The notes beneath the pieces are model-generated. The model saw only the letters and a program-made list of their open reading frames with translations, was not told the DNA's origin and did no database searches. A stretch of 47,930 bases of DNA from an uncultured Collinsella sp. Its GTDB lineage: Bacteria > Actinomycetota > Coriobacteriia > Coriobacteriales > Coriobacteriaceae. A program made the translations under genes and the position numbers. The stretch covers positions 1 through 47,930 of the forward strand of contig CABQJK010000014.1 of the NCBI GenBank assembly GCA_902464495.1, read 5' to 3'. Shown here piece by piece: positions 1-8,579 of the stretch. Within the stretch, counting starts at the first letter, position 1; the number at the start of each line of letters is the position of its first letter.

Positions 1-40
1 GTCAACAAATAAGCGCTGGGGCTTATAACCGCCAATAAGA

Positions 41-75
41 AAGGGCGTCGACCGCGATGGTCGGCGCCCTTTTTG
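41..75 (+). terminator. Rho-independent terminator of the gene left of the window
   Basis: A 12-bp stem (AGGGCGTCGACC paired with GGTCGGCGCCCT, one mismatch) is followed directly by TTTTT. Bases 1-40 hold no recognisable gene, so this probably ends a transcript that begins outside the window. Confidence 0.75.
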
Positions 76-104
76 GTGCAAGGGGGACGGGTCCGTTTGC
101 ACCA
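74..104. repeat. Small palindrome of the GGGGAC-type intergenic family
   Basis: The outer arms TGGTGCAA (74-81) and TTGCACCA (97-104) are perfectly complementary. Inside lie GGGGGAC and GTCC. It resembles the other intergenic palindromes of this window that carry a GGGGAC core, and it lies immediately downstream of a terminator. Confidence 0.45.
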
Positions 105-256
105 CGGTGGAGGAGGTTATCCCCCCCGGCTGTTTTTCAGGCAAAGTTAAGTTGTTTAAACATATACACGAATCATTGAAATACAACCGCTTTGATACAA
201 AACTGTCACAGGTAAATATCAACTGGTATTAAATTAAAAGACCTCTTTACCTGCGG

Positions 257-286
257 TTTACATGACTGGTATCTATATTGTATTTT
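257..286 (+). promoter_or_regulatory. Possible promoter of the fimbrial locus
   Basis: TTTACA (257-262) and TATTTT (281-286) are separated by 18 bases. The 105-436 region is clearly AT-richer than the neighbouring genes and has no other gene. If correct, the transcript has a leader of about 145 nt. An 8-bp inverted repeat (CAGGTAAA near 209, TTTACCTG near 247) lies just upstream and overlaps the -35. This rests on consensus resemblance only. Confidence 0.3.
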
Positions 287-436
287 ATGCATTGTGGCAT
301 AGACGAACCGTCTTAGAAGTTGCTCCCCAATGGGTTCTTGCAATGCGCTAGGTAGGTTCTCGTTGATGTTGGGGTTTGTGTTCGATCCGACGATTCGCCG
401 TATTCCACAACGTGTTGTAGGAATTAGGGGACAACT

Positions 437-3400
437 ATGGACACACACCGCTCACGGTCGCTGGGTATGGCGGCCCTGATCTTCATTTTAATTAGCCTCA
501 CCGTCGCAGTTTTCCACGGCGCAGCCTCCGTGCGCGCCGATGACGTGACGACGCCGACGCCGATTGAGATCAACGGTGATACGGCAACGGTTGAGGTCAA
601 GCTGTATACCGATGAGAACCATACTCAAGTGCTCAATGGCGCCGTAACGTCTACTTCGAAGCTCTATGGAGCTTTTTCGGCACAATTCAAAAGCGGCGAG
701 GCGCCTTCGCCCGAGAACTATATCGCTGTCTATGAGCTTCCCGGCACCATCGTCGTTGACGATAACGCCGGTGGCAACCTCATGGAGGGCCCGGAGGCGA
801 CCGCTGACAAGGCTGGCACGTGGAAAATCGAGGACAATAAGATCATCTTTACGTTTGATAAGAGCTGGCTTGACAAAAACCCTGCGGAAATTTTTGTCGG
901 AGCCAATTTTTCATTTGAGTTAGCAAATAAGAACGCTGGCTCGGACAGCAGTACACCTATCAAGTTCCCCGGTGCGGGATCAATCAATATTCCAACTACG
1001 GATGGCGCCGTCAAAGGGGAGAAATCGGGAGCCTTCTCCCAGGGAGCCGACGGCGTGGCCAAGGTCACCTGGTCTGTTAAGCTCACCGTCGAGTCGTACG
1101 CTACGAACGTCAAGTTTACTGACAGCCTAGGCGACAACTTTGAGTTTGTGGACGGCAGCTTCACGCTCGATGGCAAGAAGCTCGGCCCGCAGCCAACGAT
1201 CAACGGTCAGATTGCGACTCTCGACACCTTAGGCAACGTTTCCCAGGGGGAGCACACGATTGCCTATGAGACGAAACTGAAGAGAAGCGTTTCGGTTAAC
1301 AATGGCGAGTTCATCGATGAGCAGGAAGCGTCTAAGAACACGGCAACGTGGGAGTGGGGCGGCTTGAGCAATCGCCAGAGCGGCTCCGTGACTGCTGCTC
1401 CCAGCAAGTTTCGTTACGACATGATCAACAAGTCCAACGGCTCGGGTACACCGTCCGACATCACGTGGACGGTCACGCTCAACCAAGGCGAGATCAAGGC
1501 CGACATGAGCGGCTACAAGTTCACCGATACGCTTGACGATAAGCAGGCCTATATGGGGAGCTACACGGTTTACAAGGGCAGCTCGGGGTCGGAGGTTCTT
1601 CCGGGCGGCGTGCTTGACTCGTCGCAGAGCTCGTTTACCTACACATTCCCGACCGATCTTGTCGACAAGTACGCCACCTACCGCATCGTCTATCACACAA
1701 AGATGAACGATACGAGCTCGTACGATACCGTGCATAACGACGCGGCCATCGAGCGCGAAGGCTCCGTTTCCGGTACCGATGAAGGCAGTTTCACGCCGCA
1801 GCTGACGGGTGTTGTGCCGATCACCAAGAGGCTCGTGAGATCCGATGAGGCGGCGACGACGGGCAGGGCGACATGGGAGACGAAGGTCGCGCTGAAGGCG
1901 ATCGTCAATGCGGTCCATCCAGGCGAGGTGACGGTGAAGGACACGTTTCAGTCGGCATGGTCGCAGAAACTCGGTGTCGACGAAAGCTCCATTACCATTA
2001 AAATCGGCAATACCGAGCTGGTTCCGGGCACCGACTGGAGACCAACGACCAGCTATCCGGGTAATGAAACAAAGAAAAACTACGACCTCAAAATCATCGT
2101 TACCGACAAAGTGAAAGCCGCTCTCGAGAACGAGGACTACGCCGTTATCACCTACAACACCACATCAGAAGCGCTGTCGGGCTGGTACTCAAACTTTGCG
2201 TCGGTCAGCGCGCCGGGCCTGAAATTACAGCGGTCGTTCACCGAACCCGTCAAGTACGTTGTCAACCAAGAAACGAAGCCTGCGGTCGAGAAGCCGAAAG
2301 CGGAGTCGAAGGTGTCTTGGGTTGAGAACTTCGATTGGCATACCGTTAACGGCTCGGATGAGAAGGGCGCCTGGATCGTCGACTGGACGGTGTATGCAAG
2401 CCGCCAAAAGGGTAATAAGGGCGCAAATGGCGAGTTCGAATGCTTTGGAGCTGGAAAGCTGGGCGGGAAACCGCTGAATATCGTTGATAGCCTTCCGGAT
2501 GGTATGAGCTATGTTGCGAATTCCGCAAAGTTCACGCTCGTGCAGAATCCCTACGAAGAGCATACGGGGCTTGGTCGCGGAAGTGAGGCCAAGACGGTCG
2601 TTGATAATCAACAGCTTGCCACCGACAACGTCAGCAGCGCCGGCAATACGGTCACTTTCTCCATCCCCACAACTGGGCTTGGCGACTATGCCGGCTATGC
2701 GAAGCTCACATACAAAACAGCGGTCAAGCGCAGCGAGCTCGATGTCTCTAAGAATGAGGTGAAGTTCACCAACTCGGCAAGCGCCGAGTCGGGAGACAAG
2801 AAATTCGATACCGGTAGCGGCACCGTCACCATCAAGAACAACGTCATCAAAAAGACTGGTGAGCAAGTCAGTAATAGCAACCGTATTAAGTACACCATTC
2901 TTGTTAACGAGTCTGGCGTTGCCCTTAAGAATGGCACTGACTTCCTCGAGCTCGTGGACACCATGGATGCCGAGTGCACGCTGGTGCCGTCGACGCTTAA
3001 GGTCTATGAGTGCGTGAACGGTGCCTGGTCACCGCTGACTGATAAGGACTATTCGTCGAAGATGGAACAAGTCAAGGATGAATCTGGCTCGCGTACGAAG
3101 TTGACTCTTGAGGTGCCCGACGAGAAATACCTCAAGGTCGAGTACGAAGTTATCCCGACCGGAAACCCCGGTGAAGAGGTGTCTCTTTCCAATACCGCCG
3201 AGCTTACGGGTGTGACGGAAGGCTCGGCGATCGACGAGCAAAAATGGACCATCCAGAGCGCTTCTGCCAGTGCGGGCGGCAACGGCTACGATATCACGAT
3301 GACCAAATACGATGCGCAGCAGGTCGGTGCTACGCTCAAAGGGGCGGAGTTCACGCTCTACAGCGTGAATATGGACCAGGTTGCGGATGACGGAAATGTA

Positions 3401-4180
3401 GAGAACGCCAGAACGCCGTTTTACGAGGCCGCGACCGACGACAACGGCAAAATCTCGTTCGGCACAAGCGACAAGAAGATGAGTAATTGCGTGCTCTACC
3501 AGCTCGTGGAGACCAAGGCGCCTGTTGGCTATGCCAAGGCCGATCCCACGTGGATCATGCTCAAGGGCAGCGCGATCGAAGAGGATTATCAGGCTGCGCT
3601 AACTAAGGCAAAGGACATCGTCGACGGTGCGGAGATCATCGACGATACAAAGAAGGACGAGATCTGGATCTACGACAATCGCCTAACGGGCTCTGCGGTT
3701 ATTAAAGCAAAGAAAGTGCTTGAAGGTGGCACCTTCAAGGCGGGACAGTTCTCGTTCGAGCTCAAGGATGCCGAGGGCAGGGTGCTCCAGACGGTGACCA
3801 ACGACGCCGGGGGCAATGTCTCTTTCAACGTCGACTACAACAAGGCTGATACCTACACATACACCATCTCCGAGGTCGTCCCCGATGGCGCCGAGAACAA
3901 TGTCAAGGACCATATCGCCTACGACACAACCGTGCACGATGTTACGGTTAACGTGACTATCGACAATGAGCATGAGCAGCTCGACACCGTCGTCACGTAT
4001 GACGGTGCCTCCCGGGAGTCGCCGACCTTTACCAACAAGTATTCGACCATGCTTCCTGAGGCGGGCGGTGCCGGCTTGACTATGACGTATTTGGCTGGTG
4101 CATCGCTGCTGTGTTTTGCTGCGACATGGATGCATACTCGTCGCCATCGCGATCAAGATCGAGGTGGTCGCCGTGAATAA
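437..4180 (+). CDS. Large LPXTG-type surface adhesin / pilin-like protein
   Basis: Cell-wall-anchored surface protein of 1247 residues, probably a fimbrial tip or shaft subunit used in adhesion. A signal peptide covers residues 1-34 (cleavage near VRA). The long middle consists of repeated beta-sandwich modules of the Cna/isopeptide type. A SpaA-like pilin domain follows with a clear E-box, LVETKAPVGY, at 1023-1032. Residues 1086-1205 resemble the streptococcal pilin isopeptide-linkage (FctA) domain and end in PTFTNKY. The sorting signal is LPEAG at 1206-1210, then a hydrophobic helix and a basic tail. The start has AGGGG six bases upstream. The stop overlaps the next gene's start by 8 bases, so the two are translationally coupled. 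Known for the family: such subunits are polymerised by class C sortases. None is encoded here. The exact role (tip or minor pilin) is inference. Confidence 0.85.
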   Translation: MDTHRSRSLGMAALIFILISLTVAVFHGAASVRADDVTTPTPIEINGDTATVEVKLYTDENHTQVLNGAVTSTSKLYGAFSAQFKSGEAPSPENYIAVYELPGTIVVDDNAGGNLMEGPEATADKAGTWKIEDNKIIFTFDKSWLDKNPAEIFVGANFSFELANKNAGSDSSTPIKFPGAGSINIPTTDGAVKGEKSGAFSQGADGVAKVTWSVKLTVESYATNVKFTDSLGDNFEFVDGSFTLDGKKLGPQPTINGQIATLDTLGNVSQGEHTIAYETKLKRSVSVNNGEFIDEQEASKNTATWEWGGLSNRQSGSVTAAPSKFRYDMINKSNGSGTPSDITWTVTLNQGEIKADMSGYKFTDTLDDKQAYMGSYTVYKGSSGSEVLPGGVLDSSQSSFTYTFPTDLVDKYATYRIVYHTKMNDTSSYDTVHNDAAIEREGSVSGTDEGSFTPQLTGVVPITKRLVRSDEAATTGRATWETKVALKAIVNAVHPGEVTVKDTFQSAWSQKLGVDESSITIKIGNTELVPGTDWRPTTSYPGNETKKNYDLKIIVTDKVKAALENEDYAVITYNTTSEALSGWYSNFASVSAPGLKLQRSFTEPVKYVVNQETKPAVEKPKAESKVSWVENFDWHTVNGSDEKGAWIVDWTVYASRQKGNKGANGEFECFGAGKLGGKPLNIVDSLPDGMSYVANSAKFTLVQNPYEEHTGLGRGSEAKTVVDNQQLATDNVSSAGNTVTFSIPTTGLGDYAGYAKLTYKTAVKRSELDVSKNEVKFTNSASAESGDKKFDTGSGTVTIKNNVIKKTGEQVSNSNRIKYTILVNESGVALKNGTDFLELVDTMDAECTLVPSTLKVYECVNGAWSPLTDKDYSSKMEQVKDESGSRTKLTLEVPDEKYLKVEYEVIPTGNPGEEVSLSNTAELTGVTEGSAIDEQKWTIQSASASAGGNGYDITMTKYDAQQVGATLKGAEFTLYSVNMDQVADDGNVENARTPFYEAATDDNGKISFGTSDKKMSNCVLYQLVETKAPVGYAKADPTWIMLKGSAIEEDYQAALTKAKDIVDGAEIIDDTKKDEIWIYDNRLTGSAVIKAKKVLEGGTFKAGQFSFELKDAEGRVLQTVTNDAGGNVSFNVDYNKADTYTYTISEVVPDGAENNVKDHIAYDTTVHDVTVNVTIDNEHEQLDTVVTYDGASRESPTFTNKYSTMLPEAGGAGLTMTYLAGASLLCFAATWMHTRRHRDQDRGGRRE

Positions 4181-5816
4181 GGTGTCTCGTCATTTGTTGA
4201 CCGTTGTGGCAATAGCCATGGTTGCCGTCTTCTCTTTCGCGATTGCCCCTGGGACGGCCTGCGCGGCGGGCACCGGTGCCATTACGGTGGGCGGTACAGT
4301 TGCGACGCGGTATGACGCGTACCAGCTCTTTTCGGCGACCGTTGCCGACGATGACGATGCTGACCAAAAAATTGCAACTGACGTAACGTGGGCGAATGAC
4401 ACGGTTCGTCAAACTGCTCTTTCGGTGCTACATGATGCGGGGCTTGATAGCTCGGCATCGACGGCGCAAGAGGCTGCCGAGTGGCTGAATGCGGGCGGAC
4501 ATATGTCGACTGCGCTGACGGCAAAGCTTGCCCGTGCGATTTGCAATGTCGGTGTACCTTCTGTGGCCCTTAACGCGGGCACGACGGCCGAGCTGCCCAG
4601 CGGATACTGGCTCATCGTCGCCGACGACGACGCCATCGCCCAGGGCGAGGCCGGCACCGCGCCGATCGTGGCACTGGTCGGCGGCAGCGCCGTAACCGTC
4701 AAGCCCAAGGCGGCGACCCCCAAGGTGTTCAAGCATGTGCTGGAGGACAACACCGCCGACTGGCAGAAGGCCGTCGACGCCACCGTGGGCGACGATCTGT
4801 ACTGGCGCCTCTCGGCCACGGTCCCGGCGGGCCTCACGGCCTACGACGCCTACACGGTGCAGTTCGTCGACACCATGAGCGCGGGGCTCGACCCCTCCAA
4901 GGTGGCCGCGAGCATGCGCGTGTACGTGGCGGCGGGCGCGGACGGCGGCTTTGACGCCGTCACATGTGAGGGCGGTAACGCCAACTCGACGCTGGCTAAA
5001 GGGTGGACGGACATTACTTCACAGTGCAGGGTCTCGGTCGAGGGCAATGCCTTCGCCGTGCGCACCGGCGACCTGATCGCCGCGCTCGGCGGGGCCGACG
5101 CCTTCACCGCGGGCGCCCGCGTGGTTGCTGTCTACAATGCGCCGTTGGGGGCCAACTGCAATCGAGGCGCCACCAAGGGCAACCCCAACGAGGTCTACCT
5201 GCGCTACCCGCGCTCTCCCCTCGCCGACCAGTCCGGCGACGCCGGCTTCACCCGCACGCCGAGCGACGATGCGTGCGCCTACACCTGGGGTCTCAGTCTG
5301 ATCAAGCGCTCAAGCTCGGACGATAAACCGATCGCGGGCGCCAAGCTGCGCATCATCGATGACCGCGGGCGCATCCTAACGACTGACGGCTCGTGGTCGA
5401 CGGATGCCGACGCGTGCGTCACCACGGGCTCGGACGGCCATGTGGAATTGACCGGTGTGGACGCGGGCGTCTATACCGTCGAAGAGGTCGCGGCACCCAA
5501 GGGCTACACCGCCTTTGGGGGCAAGCGTACGGTGACGGTTACGGCCGAGGGTCTGGACGTTAAACAGGTGGCGGCCGCGAAGCCCAAGGTGACTGTATCG
5601 GTCGAAAGCCCTCTGCGGGTTGATGCAGCCGATGCCGGGACGGGTTCGATTGAACTGTCGGTGCTCAACACCCCAAGCAAAGAAGTAAGTCGAGGCTTTA
5701 TGCCCTCGACGGGAGATAGAACGTTGGTACTGGTGGCGGTTTTGGCTGCCATCGGAGTGGCGGCTATTGTTGTCGCGTTCGTCATCAAGCGAGGAGGAGG
5801 TCGCCGTGAAAAATAA
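4173..5816 (+). CDS. LPXTG-type fimbrial backbone-like subunit
   Basis: Predicted 547-residue pilin-like surface protein. The GTG at 4173 is chosen because GAGGTGG precedes it at the right distance and it gives a clean signal peptide (MNKVSRHLL through ACA). The longer upstream reading (from 4098) overlaps the preceding gene and has no signal peptide. Features: an N-terminal domain, a possible pilin lysine region KPKAATPKVFK, a middle isopeptide-type domain, a SpaA-like domain with E-box-like VEEVAAPKGY, and sorting motif MPSTG at 510-514 (a variant of LPXTG) with a hydrophobic helix and RGGGRREK tail. The family backbone subunit is cross-linked through a pilin-motif lysine. It forms an operon with the preceding adhesin. 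The 3' end repeats the same arrangement (SD plus overlapping GTG), pointing to a lost third gene. Confidence 0.82.
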   Translation: MNKVSRHLLTVVAIAMVAVFSFAIAPGTACAAGTGAITVGGTVATRYDAYQLFSATVADDDDADQKIATDVTWANDTVRQTALSVLHDAGLDSSASTAQEAAEWLNAGGHMSTALTAKLARAICNVGVPSVALNAGTTAELPSGYWLIVADDDAIAQGEAGTAPIVALVGGSAVTVKPKAATPKVFKHVLEDNTADWQKAVDATVGDDLYWRLSATVPAGLTAYDAYTVQFVDTMSAGLDPSKVAASMRVYVAAGADGGFDAVTCEGGNANSTLAKGWTDITSQCRVSVEGNAFAVRTGDLIAALGGADAFTAGARVVAVYNAPLGANCNRGATKGNPNEVYLRYPRSPLADQSGDAGFTRTPSDDACAYTWGLSLIKRSSSDDKPIAGAKLRIIDDRGRILTTDGSWSTDADACVTTGSDGHVELTGVDAGVYTVEEVAAPKGYTAFGGKRTVTVTAEGLDVKQVAAAKPKVTVSVESPLRVDAADAGTGSIELSVLNTPSKEVSRGFMPSTGDRTLVLVAVLAAIGVAAIVVAFVIKRGGGRREK

Positions 5817-5859
5817 TTGCCCCCCTTGCTCAGTGGCGTACTGCCTCCGTAGCGAGTGA
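5806..5859 (+). pseudogene. Vestigial third gene start of the fimbrial operon
   Basis: GTG at 5806 follows GAGGAGG at the same spacing and in the same sequence setting (GGTCGCCGTG) as the GTG that starts the preceding gene. It overlaps the upstream stop in the same way, but the frame closes after 17 codons (VKNNCPPCSVAYCLRSE). No continuation is visible before the terminator at 5924. In comparable loci the next gene is usually a class C sortase or another subunit. That this is the remnant of such a gene is inference. It could also be a genuine micro-peptide. Confidence 0.4.
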
Positions 5860-5923
5860 AGCGCAGGCCTACCGACCTGATGATCATTGGTTTTGAAAAA
5901 GTTACTAGAGAACCCTCCAAGAA

Positions 5924-5968
5924 AAGCGGGGCACCCGGTCGAATGTGACCGGGTGCCCCGCTTCGTTT
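5924..5968. terminator. Strong bidirectional terminator
   Basis: A perfect 17-bp stem (arms 5924-5940 and 5947-5963, loop GAATGT) separates the fimbrial locus (+) from the convergent minus-strand genes. AA/TT tracts flank both arms, so it can serve both directions. Confidence 0.8.
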
Positions 5969-5986
5969 GTCGGTGCAAAGAAACCT

Positions 5987-6030
5987 GACCCTTTTACACC
6001 ACCATAAAGGTGCCTGTCCCCTTTGTGGCG
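5987..6030. repeat. REP-like palindrome with TGCCTGTCCCC core
   Basis: An imperfect stem (CACCACCATAAAGG against CCTTTGTGGCGGT) surrounds the core TGCCTGTCCC. The same layout, CCACNA-AAGG-TGCCTGT-CC-CTTTGTGG, recurs in reverse orientation at 47621-47663. It belongs to the dispersed palindrome family described in the findings. Confidence 0.55.
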
Positions 6031-6038
6031 GTTGGTGG

Positions 6039-7184
6039 CTAAGCGGTGGGGAGTCCTGGCGTGTTAGCCGGCTGCTGCGGCTTGAGGCGGGCGTTGCGCC
6101 AGATGATTTGGATGATGTAGCCGAGCGTGAAGACAAAGGCCACGCCGCTGATGAAGCCGCCTACGAGGGGGATTGCCGTAAGCGCGCCCGCGATCACGCC
6201 GCCGGCGGCTGCCATGGCGTAGCGGTTCTGGTTGTGTCCGACCATGCGGGCAATGGCGCAGCCCGCGAAGGCACTCGACACCAGCGCGATGCCAATAACA
6301 CCGCACATGAGGGCTCCGGCAAGCGACAGACCAGCAATAGAGATAATTAGCAGTAGGACGGCGGGGACGATAGCAATCGTGCCCAGAAGACCGCTCACCC
6401 ACAGGGGCATGGGGCGCTGGTGGAGCATGCCGGCGGCGCTGGCGGTTGCGCGCGGAAAGACGAGTTCGAGCAGTAAGGCGACAAAGCAAGTCGAGAGTGC
6501 CGCGGCGACGATACCGCCGATGACATCGTTAACGGTGGAAGTATCCTCGCTCTCGGTGCGGTCGATCTTGAGCGCGCCGACCTCGGCTCCCGCGGCGCGC
6601 TCGGGGTCCTCGGAGACGTGCGCGTTCACGGTGCCGGTGATGTGGGCGTTCTTGCCCAGGATGAGCTTATCGGCCCAAACCTCGACATCGCCCTCGACGG
6701 TGCCATCGATAGTCACCGTATCGCCCGCAAGCGCTGCCGACTTGGTAGAGCCGCGCAGGGCAACCGTCTCGCCTATCGCATAGAAACAGTTGGCGGTGCT
6801 GTCGGAATTGAGCACGACATGCTGGCCGGCAACGGTCACGCTGCCATCAACCGTAGTCTTGGCAATGTCGATGGTGCGCGCCGCCAAGCGGACGGCGCCG
6901 CCCACCGTGCAGTCGCGGATGGAGAGGCTCTCGCCTACTGCAATTATGTCGCGGCCGATGGACGCATCGTCCAAGTTGAGGGCCTGACCTGCCCAGTACA
7001 GGTCACCTTCGACGCCGGACGAATTGGCGTCATTGTCGGTCGCAAGTACGTTGCCTGCGGTGTCTGTGCCGGCGAACGACGCCGTGGGAAGTGCGGTGAC
7101 CGCTAGGGCGACGAGCGCGAATAGGATCGTGATGCGGACCCACGCTTTACGGCGCTGGGTCGACGGGAATTGATTACAGGGCAT
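6039..7184 (-). CDS. Bactofilin-like polymer-forming domain protein with C-terminal membrane segments
   Basis: A 381-residue protein. The start at 7184 has AAGGA six bases upstream and gives a signal peptide/TM helix (residues ~12-37). A longer in-frame start at 7232 lacks these merits. Residues ~50-185 are short repeating beta-strands (GDLYWAG, IGRDIIAVGESLSI, VDGSVTVAG, VEGDVEVWAD), the pattern of the bactofilin/DUF583 beta-helix. After an acidic linker come about four hydrophobic helices and a basic C-tail. The usual bactofilin is a small soluble cytoskeletal protein. Here the repeat domain would be exported or membrane-attached, so it may act in the envelope instead. No operon partner is apparent. 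It is convergent with the fimbrial genes. Function is not established. Confidence 0.7.
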   Translation of the reverse strand: MPCNQFPSTQRRKAWVRITILFALVALAVTALPTASFAGTDTAGNVLATDNDANSSGVEGDLYWAGQALNLDDASIGRDIIAVGESLSIRDCTVGGAVRLAARTIDIAKTTVDGSVTVAGQHVVLNSDSTANCFYAIGETVALRGSTKSAALAGDTVTIDGTVEGDVEVWADKLILGKNAHITGTVNAHVSEDPERAAGAEVGALKIDRTESEDTSTVNDVIGGIVAAALSTCFVALLLELVFPRATASAAGMLHQRPMPLWVSGLLGTIAIVPAVLLLIISIAGLSLAGALMCGVIGIALVSSAFAGCAIARMVGHNQNRYAMAAAGGVIAGALTAIPLVGGFISGVAFVFTLGYIIQIIWRNARLKPQQPANTPGLPTA

Positions 7185-7290
7185 AGTGAATCCTTCGTCA
7201 GATGCTCGACATACACCTAACAGGGTACCCAACGCGTGGGCGCTCTAAAAGAACCTCTCGGTTGCATTTCGAAGGGTCGTGCCGTGCTGT

Positions 7291-7980
7291 TTACTTTTTA
7301 CGGTGCAAGAAGCGCGCGATATCTTCTTCGGTGGGGCTTTTGATGTCAAAGCGCAGCGAGAGCCAGCGCAGACCCATGGTCACGACAACGCATACGACCA
7401 GCGCGGCGACATTGCTCATAATGCCGCTCATAACGAGACACACATAGCTTGTCGATCCGGCGATGGCGGCGATGGCATAAAAGTTAGTACGTTGGAAAAT
7501 GCCCGGAACCACGCCCATAAAGCCATCGCGCAACATGCCGCCGCCCACCGCGGTGAAAAAGCCCATCATGATGCACACCGCCGGTGCAAAGCCGTAGACC
7601 AGCGCCTTGTCTGCTCCAGTGGCGGCGTAGATGCCGACCGAGATGATGTCGAGCAGGGGAATGAGTTTTTCGGGCTTGTCGACGATTGCCGGGAAAATAT
7701 AGATGATGGCTGCCGTGGCAATGGAAAGCGGCAGCGCCATTGGCTGGTTGAGGATGTAGACGTTGCCCACCTGCAGCGTCATGTCGCGTAAAAGACCGCC
7801 GCCCAAGCCACAGACCACGGCGAGCGCAACTGCACCCACCAGGTCGAGTTTGTGCTCGCGCGCGACCAACACGCCCGAGATTGAAGCCGCGACGACGGCG
7901 AACATTTCGAGCCAAAACGGGATGGCGACCATGGCATCCGTGGCGTGTGAGGTAACGGTCATAGCGGCGACGACGGGCAA
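7291..7980 (-). CDS. TRIC / UPF0126-type small membrane channel protein
   Basis: A 229-residue integral membrane protein with about seven hydrophobic helices and two internal repeats. Each carries the family motif GGG-x-x-RD (GGGLLRD and GGGMLRD). The prokaryotic UPF0126 (YadS/YicG) family is related to trimeric intracellular cation channels. Transported ion and role are unknown here. Start choice: the frame is open to 8178, but TTG at 7980 has AAAGGA seven bases upstream and gives the usual family length. The ATG at 7962 is an alternative. The short basic C-tail ends HRKK. It lies upstream of, and 106 bases from, the bactofilin-like gene on the same strand. Confidence 0.75.
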   Translation of the reverse strand: MPVVAAMTVTSHATDAMVAIPFWLEMFAVVAASISGVLVAREHKLDLVGAVALAVVCGLGGGLLRDMTLQVGNVYILNQPMALPLSIATAAIIYIFPAIVDKPEKLIPLLDIISVGIYAATGADKALVYGFAPAVCIMMGFFTAVGGGMLRDGFMGVVPGIFQRTNFYAIAAIAGSTSYVCLVMSGIMSNVAALVVCVVVTMGLRWLSLRFDIKSPTEEDIARFLHRKK

Positions 7981-8158
7981 GATGGGGTCCTTTGGATTAC
8001 GGATTTGGACAATGCCCGTACATAGTACATGTTCGGCGCCGATTGCGACCCTATTGCTCGGCAAACGGTCAGGACTGGATGCGGGCGTAGGTTCCATGTT
8101 TGGGGATCTGGGTCGATGCTGAACGCGATGGGGGCGTGGTTGAATAGGAGGGATGTCT

Positions 8159-8285
8159 AAATTTTGAGCAGCGCTCAAAATTTATCCGGTCGGCTTACGC
8201 CGACCGCGCTGCGCTAAAAACGCGCCACTGGCGCGTTTTCTTTACGCTCCGCGCCCTGGCGGGTTCGAATCCCTCCTCCTCCGCC
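8159..8285. repeat. Structured element of three hairpins joined to a copied tRNA-Ser 3' end
   Basis: Three hairpins lie in a row. The first has 11-bp perfect arms at 8159-8169 and 8173-8183. The second has GGTCGGC and GCCGACC (8188-8205). The third has AAAACGCGCC and GGCGCGTTTT (8217-8239). Then 8261-8285 is a perfect 25-base copy, in inverted orientation, of the 3' end (T-arm plus acceptor strand) of the tRNA-Ser gene at 8350-8440. No complete tRNA can be folded around the copy. It may be a relic of a mobile or recombined element; no protein gene is inside. Confidence 0.6.
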
Positions 8286-8310
8286 GTATTTGCTTGTAAG
8301 GGACTCTAAA

Positions 8311-8339
8311 CAAAAAAGCCCCCGTTTTCGGGAGCTTTC
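8311..8339 (-). terminator. Terminator of tRNA-Ser(CGA)
   Basis: Read on the minus strand: AAAGCTCCCG, loop AAAA, CGGGGGCTTTTTT. It is a GC stem followed by a T-run, about 11 bases beyond the CCA end of the tRNA gene. Confidence 0.85.
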
Positions 8340-8349
8340 TCAACCAAAA

Positions 8350-8440
8350 TGGCGGAGGAGGAGGGATTCGAACCCTCGTGACCTTATACAGGCCAAACGG
8401 TTTTCGAGACCGCCGCATTCAACCACTCTGCCACCCCTCC
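8350..8440 (-). tRNA. tRNA-Ser (anticodon CGA)
   Basis: Read on the minus strand, 91 nt with encoded CCA. The acceptor GGAGGGG pairs with CTCCTCC (one G-T), the discriminator is G, and the D-arm begins TGGCAGAGTGG. The anticodon stem-loop is GCGGT-CTCGAAA-ACCGT. There is a long variable arm, as expected of class II tRNAs, and T-loop GGTTCGAATCC. It decodes UCG. Its 3' 25 bases are repeated in inverted orientation at 8261-8285. Confidence 0.95.
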
Positions 8441-8449
8441 GCGTGGGGT

Positions 8450-8480
8450 AAAAACAAAGCAGGCTCGAAGGCCTGCTTTG
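8450..8480 (-). terminator. Terminator of tRNA-Ser(GGA)
   Basis: Minus-strand CAAAGCAGGC, loop, GCCTGCTTTG, then TTTTT. It lies between the two tRNA genes, so each tRNA is probably a separate transcript. Confidence 0.85.
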
Positions 8481-8488
8481 GAATTAAC

Positions 8489-8579
8489 TGGCGGAGAGTC
8501 AGGGATTTGAACCCTGGAGACGCTTTTGACGCCTACACGATTTCCAATCGTGCTCCTTCGGCCACTCGGACAACTCTCC
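8489..8579 (-). tRNA. tRNA-Ser (anticodon GGA)
   Basis: Read on the minus strand, 91 nt with encoded CCA. The acceptor GGAGAGT pairs with ACTCTCC, and the D-arm begins TGTCCGAGTGG. The anticodon stem-loop is CACGA-TTGGAAA-TCGTG. The long variable arm contains GGCGTCAAAAGCGTC, and the T-arm is CAGGGTTCAAATCCCTG. It decodes UCC/UCU. Confidence 0.95.

Noticed and set aside
206..448. Minus-strand 80-residue frame before the fimbrial locus
   Set aside because: No SD and no recognisable motif, and it overlaps the promoter region and start of the adhesin gene.
8261..8285. A third tRNA-Ser gene on the plus strand
   Set aside because: Only the 3' part is present; no acceptor 5' strand, D-arm or anticodon arm can be found upstream.
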